From the NCBI GenBank assembly GCA_044239865.1, contig JBIIAO010000003.1:248001-312000 (forward strand): a stretch of 64,000 nt of DNA, in the 5' to 3' direction. The notes beneath the pieces are model-generated. The model saw only the letters and a program-made list of their open reading frames with translations, did not search any database and had not been told where the DNA came from. The position numbers and the translations under genes are program-made. The stretch is from CAIZGX01 sp044239865 (lineage in GTDB: Bacteria > Bacteroidota > Bacteroidia > Flavobacteriales_D > Sanyastnellaceae). Each line of letters starts with the position of its first letter. Positions within the stretch are counted from its first letter, which is position 1. Positions 33,835-42,772 of the stretch are shown in pieces.

Positions 33835-35511
33835 ATGAAAAAAGGATTTTCGTCGGTAGTAGTTGCGTTAACAGCAGTTACTCTTCTTTTTCAAGGTTGC
33901 GCCGGTCTTGGCTCAATGCAAAAACACATGGAAGAACTGAACTTCAAAGTGGAGCCAAGTCCATTGGAAGTGCACGGTGACTCTGTAAAGGTTACTATCT
34001 CAGGTAAATTCCCTGAAAAATATTTCGCGAAGTCGGTTTCGGCTCAGGCAACTCCAGCACTTGTATGGAATGGCGGTGAAGCTACATTTAAAGTTCAAGA
34101 GTTTAAAGGTGAAAAGGCAACCGGTAACGGTGATGTAATTCCTTTCAAAACAGGAAAGAGCTTCAAATACACGGCTACGGTTCCTTACTCGGCAGGAATG
34201 GAGTCTTCCAAATTGGAATTACGCATGAAAGGTTCTAAAGGAAGCAAAACAGCCTCTTTCCCAGCAGTTGAAATTGCGAAAGGTGTTATTACAACTCCTT
34301 ACCTAATGAAGAGCGATGATAAAGTTGCGACTTCAACGGATAAGTTTGTTCGCAGTACAGACAAAACAATAACAGCGGTTATCAACTTCGATTTGAATTC
34401 ATTCGTTTTGAAGCCTGCTGAAATGAAGGATGCAGACATTGTTCAGTTGCAAACCATGTTAACGGCAATTAGCACAAATCCTAAAATGGTTGTAACTGAA
34501 ATTGAATTGCAATCTTATGCATCTCCTGAAGGTGAAATTTTCTCTAACGACAGTCTAGCTGTTAATCGCGCAAGAGTTGGAACGAAAGTGGTGAATACAG
34601 TTCTTAAAAACGCTAAGTTAGACGTGCTTTACTCTAAGTTAATTAAAGAAAATCCAAACGGAGAAGACTGGGAAGGTTTCAGAGCAGCGATGGAGAAATC
34701 GGCAATTGCTGACCGTGATATCATTGTTCGTATTCTTCAAAGAACGACAGATCTTACTGAGAGAAAAACCGAAATCAAGAATATTTCTAAAACATACACT
34801 GAGATCAAGGATTTAATTTTCCCATCTCTTCGTCGTTGTGCTATCATTGTTCATTACACTGAGAACGGATACACAGATGCTGAGTTGATTTCTTTAGGAA
34901 AAACAAATACTTCTGTATTGAACTACGAAGAGTTATTGAAAGCGGGTTCTTTAATCGAAGATGCAAACGTTAAGTCAAGCATCTACAAAGAGGCTGAAAC
35001 AAAAGCAAACGGTGATTACCGCGCTTCAAACAACTTAGGAGTTGTTTATTACGGAATGAATAAGTCCACTGAGGCTGCGAAGCAATTCGAAAAAGCTTAC
35101 GGGTTAAATAAAAATGCTGAGACTTCTAACAATATGGGTGTTGTTACTCGTTTGAAAGGCGATAGAAAAGCGGCTACGAAGTTATTCACTGAAAGCGGAT
35201 CATCTGAGAGCAAATACAACAAAGGGTTAATCCTTATTGCAAACGGAGATTACGCTGGTGCTGTATCAACAATGAAAGATGCAAAGACTTTCAACTCAGC
35301 TTTGGCTAAAATGTTGAATGGTGACAATACTGGTGCTAAGTCAGACTTAGATGCTAGTGGCGATAAATCAGCTCTTGCAGATTACCTTCGTGCTATCATC
35401 TGCGCGCGTTCTAAGGATACCGCAGGTCAGGCTTCAAACCTAAGTTCAGCTATTGCTAAAGATGGTTCATTGGGCGAAAAATCTAAGACAGATCTTGAAT
35501 TCTCGAAGTAA
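33835..35511 (+). CDS. Outer-membrane lipoprotein with OmpA-like and TPR regions
   Basis: 558 residues. Lipoprotein signal with lipobox FQGC (Cys22). Residues ~35-160 form a beta-rich domain; ~180-310 resemble an OmpA-like peptidoglycan-binding fold, with INFDLNSFVLKP and the diagnostic ELQSYASPEG ... NDSLAVNRA arrangement. From ~360 to 540 there are helical tetratricopeptide-like repeats (ASNNLGVVYYGMNKSTEAAKQFEKAY, split; NAETSNNMGVV; SALAKMLNGD). Lysine- and alanine-rich, with codon usage suggesting high expression. Probably links outer membrane and cell wall. A strong terminator follows. Confidence 0.82.
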   Translation: MKKGFSSVVVALTAVTLLFQGCAGLGSMQKHMEELNFKVEPSPLEVHGDSVKVTISGKFPEKYFAKSVSAQATPALVWNGGEATFKVQEFKGEKATGNGDVIPFKTGKSFKYTATVPYSAGMESSKLELRMKGSKGSKTASFPAVEIAKGVITTPYLMKSDDKVATSTDKFVRSTDKTITAVINFDLNSFVLKPAEMKDADIVQLQTMLTAISTNPKMVVTEIELQSYASPEGEIFSNDSLAVNRARVGTKVVNTVLKNAKLDVLYSKLIKENPNGEDWEGFRAAMEKSAIADRDIIVRILQRTTDLTERKTEIKNISKTYTEIKDLIFPSLRRCAIIVHYTENGYTDAELISLGKTNTSVLNYEELLKAGSLIEDANVKSSIYKEAETKANGDYRASNNLGVVYYGMNKSTEAAKQFEKAYGLNKNAETSNNMGVVTRLKGDRKAATKLFTESGSSESKYNKGLILIANGDYAGAVSTMKDAKTFNSALAKMLNGDNTGAKSDLDASGDKSALADYLRAIICARSKDTAGQASNLSSAIAKDGSLGEKSKTDLEFSK

Positions 35512-35530
35512 TTCGAAAAGATATAAAGTG

Positions 35531-35558
35531 AAAAAGGGACCTCGGTCCCTTTTTTTAT
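35531..35558. terminator. Intrinsic terminator after the OmpA/TPR lipoprotein gene
   Basis: Stem AGGGACC / GGTCCCT (35535-35541 with 35544-35550), loop TC, flanked by A-run and T-run, so it can also serve the convergent DUF3078 gene. Confidence 0.85.
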
Positions 35559-35572
35559 TTCACAAATATTCT

Positions 35573-36586
35573 TTATTTGGTGTTGAAGGTGTAGGTGAAA
35601 CCAATGGCCATGAGTTCCTTGAACTGCAAACCTGGTCCTATATCAGCTGGATGAAAAACACCGTTCTCATCGGTGAGTTCAGGCGATTTAATAATGCGAA
35701 TATCATCGTCGTAAATGACTTGCGCCGAAATGGTCACCGACAGATATTTATTCACCTTCATGTTGAAGTTGTTTTCCCAATTGACGTCAACGTTTTCTGG
35801 GTTTTTAGAGTAATTCGAGAACAATTCCAATTTGCTAGTCCAGTTTACATTTTCTAAAATAACGTTGGTGTAATTCAACCGAATGTATCCTCCAATTTCA
35901 TTACGTCTGCGCTTACCAGGAATAAGAATATTCCCTTCAGCATCGCGAACAGCAGCAGTTACTCCGTATTGTCCAGCATTGGCGAGGTCAGGATTCATAA
36001 CAAATGTAGCTCGATAGGTAAGTGGTGCAAAGAATGCGGAAACGCCTTTCTTGGGCTTGTAATCCATGCCTAGTGCACCTACGGCATAGGCAGGGGCAAA
36101 CAAGTCACTCACTTTCCCTTTGCTGTAATCCGGAAGTCCAGATGGAAGGGTTGTATAGCCAGGAGCAACCTGACTTCGAACCGAAAGTAGAAAAGAGTAG
36201 TACCAATTCTTTGAAGCCTGCTGGCCGTATTTACTGGAGAAATCGAACCTGTCCTCCGTTTTAATAGACGGTATGGAAAAGTCTACAATACTTCTGCCGT
36301 AGGAAAGATTCACAGCGTTATCCCATGCACGCTTGTCCTTGCGATAAAGAACAACAGAGTTGAAGATGCCAGTCACATTGAGAGAGCTATTTCCTCCAGC
36401 CGCCCAGTTCTTCAAATACGTTTGCGTGGTGTTAATGCTTGAGGAAAGTTTGAAGTACCAACCTGTGTCTTGAATGGGCGCCAATGTTTTCATAGAGCCC
36501 TCCTCTTGTGAAATAGGATTCAAAACAGGTTGCGCCCACGCAAACAATGGTGAAACAAGAAATAGAAGTAATGAAACTTTACGCAT
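35573..36586 (-). CDS. DUF3078 family outer-membrane protein
   Basis: 337 residues. Signal peptide at 1-18 ending AWAQ. The mature protein has the alternating beta-strand pattern of an outer-membrane barrel and the DUF3078 hallmarks: WYFKLSSSINTTQTYLKNWAAGG, NSVVLYRKDKRAWDNAVNLSYG, FSSKYGQQASKNWYYS and a C-terminal aromatic FTYTFNTK (longer blocks split). DUF3078 is widespread in Bacteroidetes with no known activity. Divergent from the 25-residue-repeat protein gene. Confidence 0.88.
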   Translation of the reverse strand: MRKVSLLLFLVSPLFAWAQPVLNPISQEEGSMKTLAPIQDTGWYFKLSSSINTTQTYLKNWAAGGNSSLNVTGIFNSVVLYRKDKRAWDNAVNLSYGRSIVDFSIPSIKTEDRFDFSSKYGQQASKNWYYSFLLSVRSQVAPGYTTLPSGLPDYSKGKVSDLFAPAYAVGALGMDYKPKKGVSAFFAPLTYRATFVMNPDLANAGQYGVTAAVRDAEGNILIPGKRRRNEIGGYIRLNYTNVILENVNWTSKLELFSNYSKNPENVDVNWENNFNMKVNKYLSVTISAQVIYDDDIRIIKSPELTDENGVFHPADIGPGLQFKELMAIGFTYTFNTK

Positions 36587-36592
36587 ACGTTA

Positions 36593-36600
36593 CGAAACTA
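36593..36600 (-). promoter_or_regulatory. -7-like box of the DUF3078 gene
   Basis: TAGTTTCG on the minus strand (TAnnTTYG) ends six bases before the ATG at 36586. Confidence 0.4.
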
Positions 36601-36654
36601 ATTTTTCTTTAAACACATAACTGATTCATTCTAAAACTTATTTAACATTGCAGT

Positions 36655-37071
36655 ATGAATACCGAAGGATATCCGTCGAAGGTTATTATAGCATGGGGAG
36701 AAGCAATCTCAGGGAACGTTGCTATTCGCGAATGGCTTATGGCAAACGGCTATCCGGAATTGGGAGTTTTTGTTCATGCATTAAACAATCAAAACGACGC
36801 TCGGACATGGCTCATGGAAAATAATTTCCCGCATCTCATGGCGCTCATCAATGGCGCAGAGGGCAATCCGAACGCTTTGCTGTGGTTGAAGAATAATAAG
36901 TACGACGTGTTAGAGAAAATGGCGAGAGCTGCAGACAATCACGAAGATTCTTTGATGTGGTTGCTTCAGCAAGACCTTCCAGATATGGCAGCAATTGCCC
37001 AGCGAATCTGTATTGTGAAAAATGAAATTGAACGTCGCAATAACGACATTCATTCGATTTCTCCTTTTTAA
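36655..37071 (+). CDS. Hypothetical protein of four 25-residue repeats
   Basis: 138 residues, no signal peptide, presumably cytoplasmic. Tryptophan-leucine pairs fall at residues 27, 52, 77 and 102, exactly 25 apart, within a repeat of the form A-x-x-x-N-x(5)-WL-x-x-N-x-(Y/F)-P-x-L. The pattern suggests a helical-hairpin solenoid, two helices per repeat. I do not recognise the family. The last four bases overlap the stop of the convergent M16 peptidase gene. A weak box TAACATTG (36643-36650) ends four bases before the ATG. Confidence 0.75.
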   Translation: MNTEGYPSKVIIAWGEAISGNVAIREWLMANGYPELGVFVHALNNQNDARTWLMENNFPHLMALINGAEGNPNALLWLKNNKYDVLEKMARAADNHEDSLMWLLQQDLPDMAAIAQRICIVKNEIERRNNDIHSISPF

Positions 37072-38312
37072 TTTGCTTTCGGAACGTAAGCCAAGACATT
37101 CATTTTATCGAAATGAAAAGTGTCGTTTGCTGCTTGTTGAATTTGATCGGCTGTAATTTCTTCCAATTTATGAAACACTTCTTTCATGGTGTCAATACGA
37201 TTGAACTGGTGTAGACTTTTCCCTAAGTTGAACATGAGCGCGCCTCCGCTGTCCTGAGCCAATGCCATTTGCCCAATGATTTGTTTCTTCGCCTCGCGCA
37301 ATTGACGACTGCTCATTTTGTTCTCTTTGTAATACCCCAATGTCTTTTCACAAAGATCAATGGCCTTTTTCAAATTCTCTTTGTCTGTGCCCAAATACAA
37401 ACTGAAAATTCCGCAATCGGTGAATGGCGCGTATGTGCATTCAACGTGATAAGCCAATCCGTGTTTTTCGCGGATGACCATGCTAAGCTTGTTGTTCAGT
37501 GCAGGTCCGCCAAGAACATTGGTAAGCAGGGTAAGGGCTGGACGAAGCTTATGCGGATAGGCATAAGCTTTTCCACCTATTAAATAATTCACTTGATGAA
37601 TTTCCTTTTCAAGATGAATATTCTTTCCAGTTTTAAGTGTTGGCTTAATTCTTTTCTGGGTGAAGGGAGAGAGCTTTTCCTTCCCAAGGTATTGTTCCAA
37701 CAAAGATTGAAGTTTTTCAATTGGAATATTTCCAGCAGAAGAAAATACCAATTGCTCTGCTGTTAAATTCCGTTTGCGGAAACGCTCAAGGTTTGAACGC
37801 TTCACTGCATTGATACTTTCTTTCGTGCCCAGAATACTCCGTCCAATGGCATGCTTACCGAATAAATGTTCTTCGAACTCTTCGAAAATCATTTCACTCG
37901 GACTGTCGAAATAACTGTTCAGTTCATCTATAATAACTTCCTTTTCTTTTTCAATTTCATCGGTAGGAAAGGAAGGGTGAAAGGTAATGTCAGCAATCAA
38001 TTCTATGGCTCTCTCGTAGTGCTCTTTCAACATGGAAGCATGAATCCAAGTCTCTTCTTTCGCGGTGAAAGCATTTAATTCTCCGCCGACAGCGTCGAGC
38101 CTTGAGAGAATATGATGATTCTTTCTAGTCTTGGTTCCCTTGAAAAAACAGTGCTCAAGAAAATGAGCAAGACCGTGTTCGTCTTCCTCTTCGTCGCGAC
38201 TTCCAGCTGCGATCATTAAACCACAATGCGCAACGTCGCGATCCATGGGCTGGTGAACCACACGAATTCCATTCGATAAAGTAAATACTACAGGGTTGGG
38301 AAGTAAACTCAA
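37068..38312 (-). CDS. M16 family zinc metallopeptidase (insulinase/processing-peptidase type)
   Basis: 414 residues. The inverted zinc motif HFLEH lies near residue 45-49 in GLAHFLEHCFFKGT, and the third ligand Glu is in EKEVIIDELNSYFDSPSE near 125. A second, inactive M16 domain occupies about 190-400 with the R-Y-like substrate region replaced by GLAYHVECTY. No signal peptide, so likely cytoplasmic, or exported by an unusual route. Its start overlaps the DUF4920 stop by four bases; the two form a minus-strand operon. Confidence 0.93.
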   Translation of the reverse strand: MSLLPNPVVFTLSNGIRVVHQPMDRDVAHCGLMIAAGSRDEEEDEHGLAHFLEHCFFKGTKTRKNHHILSRLDAVGGELNAFTAKEETWIHASMLKEHYERAIELIADITFHPSFPTDEIEKEKEVIIDELNSYFDSPSEMIFEEFEEHLFGKHAIGRSILGTKESINAVKRSNLERFRKRNLTAEQLVFSSAGNIPIEKLQSLLEQYLGKEKLSPFTQKRIKPTLKTGKNIHLEKEIHQVNYLIGGKAYAYPHKLRPALTLLTNVLGGPALNNKLSMVIREKHGLAYHVECTYAPFTDCGIFSLYLGTDKENLKKAIDLCEKTLGYYKENKMSSRQLREAKKQIIGQMALAQDSGGALMFNLGKSLHQFNRIDTMKEVFHKLEEITADQIQQAANDTFHFDKMNVLAYVPKAN

Positions 38313-38830
38313 TGTGCGCAGTTTTCGCCTTTCTTCGATTTCTTTCCGCCTTTTCCACCTTCTACAATCTGCACGCCGCTTGCGCCAAATACCAATTGTT
38401 TTTGAGGCTCAGTGATTTTTGCAATTTCCTCTTTCGATTTTCCAGCGTCTTCTGCTAAGTGCTGCAAATAAGCAACACTCAACTCTTTGAAATAGGCTTC
38501 TCCTTTTACGAATGTTTTCTTTCCTTCACACTTCTCCAATGGAACCGCGAACGCATGGTCTTTCATGAATACAGTCATACCATCTCCAACAGGCATAGAT
38601 ACTTCCATCCAACATCCTGCCTTCTGACAAGTTTGAACAATATTTCCTTCAAATACACAAGCGAAGCTTGTTTCCGATTTCATTTTTTCTTGAAGTTGTT
38701 CCAAGGTAATTACGTTTTCAGCAACGAATGTTTCTCCGTAGGAATTAACTTTTCCTTTTTTCGATTTTTGAGCAATGGCTGTTCCAACGAAAAGACTGAG
38801 GGCTATAAATAAAAATGCTATTTTTTTCAT
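38309..38830 (-). CDS. DUF4920 family exported protein
   Basis: 173 residues. Signal peptide ending AIAQ (about 1-20). The DUF4920 core is clear: GEIF-like SYGETFVAENVITLEQL, then CVFEGNIVQTCQKAGCWMEV with Cys pairs, MTVFMKDHAFAVPLE and the KGEAY segment. The TCQKAGCWM motif suggests a periplasmic metal or redox role, but no activity is known. The C-terminal tail is Lys/Gly-rich. First gene of a two-gene operon with the M16 peptidase. Confidence 0.88.
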   Translation of the reverse strand: MKKIAFLFIALSLFVGTAIAQKSKKGKVNSYGETFVAENVITLEQLQEKMKSETSFACVFEGNIVQTCQKAGCWMEVSMPVGDGMTVFMKDHAFAVPLEKCEGKKTFVKGEAYFKELSVAYLQHLAEDAGKSKEEIAKITEPQKQLVFGASGVQIVEGGKGGKKSKKGENCAH

Positions 38831-38845
38831 GTCGAATATTTAGTG

Positions 38846-38853
38846 CAAAAGTA
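38846..38853 (-). promoter_or_regulatory. -7 box of the DUF4920-M16 operon
   Basis: TACTTTTG on the minus strand, exact TAnnTTTG, ends 15 bases before the ATG at 38830. Confidence 0.55.
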
Positions 38854-38860
38854 AGAGAGA

Positions 38861-39625
38861 TTAATCAAGTTCGAGCGTTAATCCGTCAAAGGCCAAATGA
38901 ACATTTGCGGGCAGTTCAGCCGTTACGTCGGTATGTTTTCCCAACTGATGGCTAATGTGTGTTAAATAGGCTTCTTTGGGCTTAATACGGGCAATTAGCG
39001 CTAGGGACTCGTCTAAAGTAAAATGTGAAGGATGGGCTTCTCTGCGAAGGCCATTCAAGACAAGGATTTCACTTCCAATGACTTTTTGAATTTCTTCCTC
39101 AGATATATAATTAGCGTCTGTGATATACGTGAAATTTCCAATACGGAATCCGAAGACTTTCATTTTGAAATGCAGCACCTCAATAGGTGTGAAGGTTATT
39201 CCGTTTATGTTGAAAGGGGAATTTTCAATTCGATTTAAAATGATTTCAGGTACGCCAGGATATTTCTTTTCAGAAAACGCGTAATGAAATTCTCTTCGCA
39301 ATGCTTCTTCCACTTGTTCAGTGCAATAAACATTTACGGGCTTGCCCATGGTAAAATTGAACGCGCGCACATCGTCGAGCCCTGCAATGTGATCTTTGTG
39401 TTCATGCGTGAAAACAATAGCATCAAGATGCGTAGCATTGTCGCGAAGCATTTGTTGTCTGAAGTCAGGTCCTGAATCAATAACAATGTATTGCTCGCCA
39501 ATGGTCAATGCGACGGCGCTTCTCAAGCGTTTGTCGCGTTCGTCAGAAGAGGCGCAAACTGCACATTTGCAAGAGATGAGTGGTACACCCTGACTTGTTC
39601 CTGTTCCTAAAAATGTTATGCGCAT
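38861..39625 (-). CDS. MBL-fold metallo-hydrolase (PhnP/RNase Z-like)
   Basis: 254 residues. N-terminal FLGTGTSQGVP, then CKCAVCASS which matches the zinc-binding cysteine insert of PhnP-like phosphodiesterases, IDSGPDFRQQM, the metal motif THEHKDHIAGLDD near residue 74-86, ITDANYIS and a late His in YLTHISHQLG. Members hydrolyse cyclic phosphodiesters or lipoate/octanoyl esters; the substrate here is unknown. Divergent from the radical SAM gene across a 31-base shared promoter region. Confidence 0.9.
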   Translation of the reverse strand: MRITFLGTGTSQGVPLISCKCAVCASSDERDKRLRSAVALTIGEQYIVIDSGPDFRQQMLRDNATHLDAIVFTHEHKDHIAGLDDVRAFNFTMGKPVNVYCTEQVEEALRREFHYAFSEKKYPGVPEIILNRIENSPFNINGITFTPIEVLHFKMKVFGFRIGNFTYITDANYISEEEIQKVIGSEILVLNGLRREAHPSHFTLDESLALIARIKPKEAYLTHISHQLGKHTDVTAELPANVHLAFDGLTLELD

Positions 39626-39631
39626 ATTTCA

Positions 39632-39652
39632 CAAAGATAGAATGTACTTTTG
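39632..39652. promoter_or_regulatory. Back-to-back promoter boxes for the MBL hydrolase and the radical SAM gene
   Basis: TATCTTTG on the minus strand (39639-39632) and TACTTTTG on the plus strand (39645-39652) are both exact TAnnTTTG and lie five bases apart. They end six and four bases before their respective ATG codons, so both transcripts should be nearly leaderless, and the two promoters cannot be occupied together. Confidence 0.65.
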
Positions 39653-39656
39653 CAAC

Positions 39657-40970
39657 ATGAAAAAATCAATTCATCCGAAGGAAGTCCCTTTCATGGTATA
39701 CGCCGATGCTGAAGGAAATATTTTTGAAGACACGAATTTTGAAGCGGTTGGAAGATCGGGATACAACGTGTACCCGCTAACTCCTGAAGATTTTATTGAA
39801 CTTCCATTCGGAAGTGATTTGTTCACTTTGCCCGGAAGACGTCCGTATGGACTTAGCGTTGAAACAGGTGAAATGGAATGTCACGAAGACATTCAGGCCG
39901 TGGCTAGTTTGAATGCTCCTGCTTACACACAGTTGTATTCTGCAGCGTTTGGAACAGACGAACAAGATGCCCCAACACTTCCGTTGTACGCATACACGGC
40001 AGTGGGTTGGTATGATGGGAAGTTTTATACAACGGCAGTGCGCATAGACGCAGATGAGCGTCAGGATTTAGAAAATTTCGATAGAGAACATATTTGGGAA
40101 GTAACGCGCAAGCGTTTGGAAGAGCATCCCAACAACAGATTGGTTCAGCATTTAGGAAACAATTGTAGTTTGAAATACTGTTGTCCTGCTGCACGTAATT
40201 TTTTCATGGGACGTTGGGAAGCACCCATTCCCGTTAGCCCAGCGTGCAACAGCAATTGCTTGGGTTGTATTTCATTTCAACCGGAAGAGCATGAATTAAC
40301 ATCGCCTCAAGACCGTTTAGATTTTATTCCAACCGTGGCGGAAATTGTGGAATACACCTTACCACACTTGATGAACGCTGAGCGTCCAATTATAAGTTTC
40401 GGACAAGGTTGTGAGGGCGAACCGTTGCTCGTTTGGCAGACCATTCGCGATGTGATTATTGAATTGCGCAAGCACACCAAACGGGGAATCATTAACCTGA
40501 ACACCAACGGCAGCAAGCCGAAGGCGGTGGAGGAGTTAATGAAAGTCGGATTAGATAGCATTCGCGTAAGCACGAATTCGCTTCGTAAAAACATTTATGA
40601 AGCGTATTATTTGCCGAACAATTATAAGTTTGAAGACATTGTTGAATCGGCGCGTATTGTTCGTCAATACGGCGGATGGGCAAGCATCAACTATTTCACT
40701 TTCCCGGGAATGACAGATCATCCGGAAGAATACGAAGCATTGCGGAATTTCATTAAGCATACCGACATCAGTATGATTCAATGGCGCAACTTCAACATTG
40801 ATCCCGACTGGTATTTAGGAAAAATCGGTGTAACGGAATTACCGGAAGGCATAGGTGTTCGAACTGTATTGGATAAGATCAGAGAGGAGTTCCCACACGT
40901 GGCATACGGCTATTTCAACCCACCACAGGAAATTCAGGTGGAGTATAACAAATTGAGAACTTTGAGTTAG
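39657..40970 (+). CDS. Radical SAM protein of unknown function
   Basis: 437 residues from ATG 39657. The [4Fe-4S] motif is CNSNCLGC (Cys197, Cys201, Cys204), placed far from the N-terminus after a ~190-residue domain that carries its own CCPAARNFFMG and a NCSLKYCC cysteine group. The SAM-binding strands follow: ISFGQGCEGEPLL, NLNTNGSKPKAVEEL, DSIRVSTNS and INYFTFPGMTD. Resembles uncharacterised Bacteroidetes radical SAM enzymes; no substrate can be named. Separately transcribed from a promoter abutting that of the MBL hydrolase. Confidence 0.9.
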   Translation: MKKSIHPKEVPFMVYADAEGNIFEDTNFEAVGRSGYNVYPLTPEDFIELPFGSDLFTLPGRRPYGLSVETGEMECHEDIQAVASLNAPAYTQLYSAAFGTDEQDAPTLPLYAYTAVGWYDGKFYTTAVRIDADERQDLENFDREHIWEVTRKRLEEHPNNRLVQHLGNNCSLKYCCPAARNFFMGRWEAPIPVSPACNSNCLGCISFQPEEHELTSPQDRLDFIPTVAEIVEYTLPHLMNAERPIISFGQGCEGEPLLVWQTIRDVIIELRKHTKRGIINLNTNGSKPKAVEELMKVGLDSIRVSTNSLRKNIYEAYYLPNNYKFEDIVESARIVRQYGGWASINYFTFPGMTDHPEEYEALRNFIKHTDISMIQWRNFNIDPDWYLGKIGVTELPEGIGVRTVLDKIREEFPHVAYGYFNPPQEIQVEYNKLRTLS

Positions 40971-41004
40971 TTTTAACCAGAATTAATTATTTAAATTTCA
41001 TTTT

Positions 41005-41709
41005 ATGAGGTCGATCTTATTTCTTTCAGTTGTTGCTTTATTCATTTCTTGCGGCGAGAATCAAGAGGTGAATACCCAAGAAACAAGCGGTGCTTCCGCT
41101 GATGTCAAAGAGATTGTCAAGCATTTCGAACCAGCTTCAATTACCAAGTTGAATGTTGCTGATATCCCGGCTTCTTGCGTAACGAAGGGTAAAGTTAAAA
41201 GTGCCTTCAAATGGACAGATAAGTTGGGTGAGAATATATTTATTGCAGCTGAAACAGGAGAGATTTATACTCCCGAAAAACAAAATGATGACGAGTATTT
41301 AGACCCTTTTAAAGAAGCACATTTGTACGCTTACCATTACGTTATTTCAGGTTCAGAAGTAAAGCTTCTGCGAGAGTTACACGACTTTGTGTCAGAATGT
41401 CAATTTGATGTAGAGGCCTCTTTTATTCCAAGTACAATACAAATTACAGATCTTAACTCTGATGACACTGGTGAAATTTGGATGATGTATGAAACCTATT
41501 GCTTGAGCGATGTCTCACCAAGCGACTTGAAGATTATCATGTTTCAGAATGGGCAGAAATATGCATTAAGGGGATCAAGTCAGATAGATTGGGAAGATGG
41601 CTCTGTTGATGGAGGACAATTTAAATTTGATGAAGCCTTTGGCTCAAGCCCAGAATCATTTCGTGATTTTGCTAAAACCATGTGGAACCAACACAAAAGG
41701 GGAAACTAA
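41005..41709 (+). CDS. Hypothetical lipoprotein (M949_RS01915-like)
   Basis: 234 residues. Lipoprotein signal with FISC (Cys16). The mature part has FKWTDKLGENIFIAAETGEIY near 70-90, a SECQFDVEASF segment, and TDLNSDDTGEIWMMYETYC near 150, which looks like a calcium-type FG-GAP/EF-like D-x-N-x-D loop. These blocks recall the flavobacterial family named 'M949_RS01915 surface polysaccharide biosynthesis', but I hold that loosely. A weak AT-rich inverted repeat (41711-41727) lies between it and the convergent ureohydrolase gene. A box TAAATTTC (one mismatch) ends five bases before the ATG. Confidence 0.7.
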   Translation: MRSILFLSVVALFISCGENQEVNTQETSGASADVKEIVKHFEPASITKLNVADIPASCVTKGKVKSAFKWTDKLGENIFIAAETGEIYTPEKQNDDEYLDPFKEAHLYAYHYVISGSEVKLLRELHDFVSECQFDVEASFIPSTIQITDLNSDDTGEIWMMYETYCLSDVSPSDLKIIMFQNGQKYALRGSSQIDWEDGSVDGGQFKFDEAFGSSPESFRDFAKTMWNQHKRGN

Positions 41710-41728
41710 AAAGGTTTTGTTAAAACTT

Positions 41729-42766
41729 TCAGCTTGCAACACCACACATGTGGTAAAGCAAGCGCGCACCAACATTGCCGTTCCAGTCGTCTTCGCCAGG
41801 CGCAACTTCTACTAAGTCGAAGCCAATGATGTTCTTCTTGGCTTTCAGTTGACTCAATAAATACAATGCTTGTTGGAATGAAAGTCCACCCGGAACCGGA
41901 GTGCCCGTATTTGGACATAAGGTCGGGTCTAAGCCGTCGATATCGAAACTAATATAAACATCCTTCGGAAGTGCATCGATGATGGTATTGCATCGCTCTT
42001 TCCACAATTCTCCTTCAAATGCGGCACGCTGAATTTCAGCATCGGTATGAACGATAATTCTTCCGTTTGAATTTACAACACGGTCGTTCTCCTCCTTACA
42101 GAAATCACGAATTCCAACCTGAACCAACTTGGTTATTTGTGGAATTTGAAGCGCATTGTACATGATAGAAGCGTGCGAATACGTGAACCCTTCATAAGCT
42201 TCACGCAAGTCCATGTGTGCATCTACGTGAAGAATTCCAAAGTTCTCATAACGATCAGACAAGGTCTGAAGATATCCTAATGGAGTGCTGTGATCACCAC
42301 CAATTAATCCAACGGTTTTCCCAGCGTCTAACCACTTCTTGGTTTGGTCAGCCACATACTCAACCATATCGGCACAACCGTCGTTAATCTCTTGAAGTAT
42401 CTCTACTAGCTCATCGTCGTCTTCAATGCTTTCGCCTTCTTCCCATGCAGAAATGATTTCTTCCGCTTTTTCTTTCAATGCATTACTTCTAGAATGAAGG
42501 GCACCATTTTGCTCGAGCATGGCAATGCCTTTCTTCCACAGCTCAGGAAATTCAGGGTGATGAAGGTCTACTTGCAGACTCGATTCGAAAATATGCTCAG
42601 GCCCTTCAGAAGCACCGCCGCCGTAGCTCACAGTAACTTCCCATGGAACAGGAAGAAGAACAATTTCACTTTCATCAATGGTGAATGGTAATCCAAACAT
42701 CTGACTTTCCGCCAGACCCGCACTGTTGGGATTGAACGCGTTTATTTTCTCTTCTTTGTTAGACAT
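41729..42766 (-). CDS. Ureohydrolase (agmatinase/arginase family)
   Basis: 345 residues. The binuclear metal motifs are complete: GGDHST near residue 155, HVDAHMDLR near 175, SFDIDGLDP near 275, plus the late EVAP. The N-terminal stretch IVLLPVPWEVTVSYGGGASEGP and the acidic insertion near 105-125 (GESIEDDDELVEIL) mark a subgroup distinct from classical SpeB. The substrate could be agmatine, formiminoglutamate (hutI is in the window) or guanidine, as in the nickel-dependent guanidine hydrolases; sequence alone does not decide. Starts six bases after sucC in the same minus-strand operon. Confidence 0.9.
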   Translation of the reverse strand: MSNKEEKINAFNPNSAGLAESQMFGLPFTIDESEIVLLPVPWEVTVSYGGGASEGPEHIFESSLQVDLHHPEFPELWKKGIAMLEQNGALHSRSNALKEKAEEIISAWEEGESIEDDDELVEILQEINDGCADMVEYVADQTKKWLDAGKTVGLIGGDHSTPLGYLQTLSDRYENFGILHVDAHMDLREAYEGFTYSHASIMYNALQIPQITKLVQVGIRDFCKEENDRVVNSNGRIIVHTDAEIQRAAFEGELWKERCNTIIDALPKDVYISFDIDGLDPTLCPNTGTPVPGGLSFQQALYLLSQLKAKKNIIGFDLVEVAPGEDDWNGNVGARLLYHMCGVAS

Positions 42767-42772
42767 GTTGAA

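Noticed and set aside
35453..35857. 134-codon plus-strand frame after the OmpA/TPR gene
   Set aside because: Crosses the terminator at 35531-35558 and is antisense to DUF3078.
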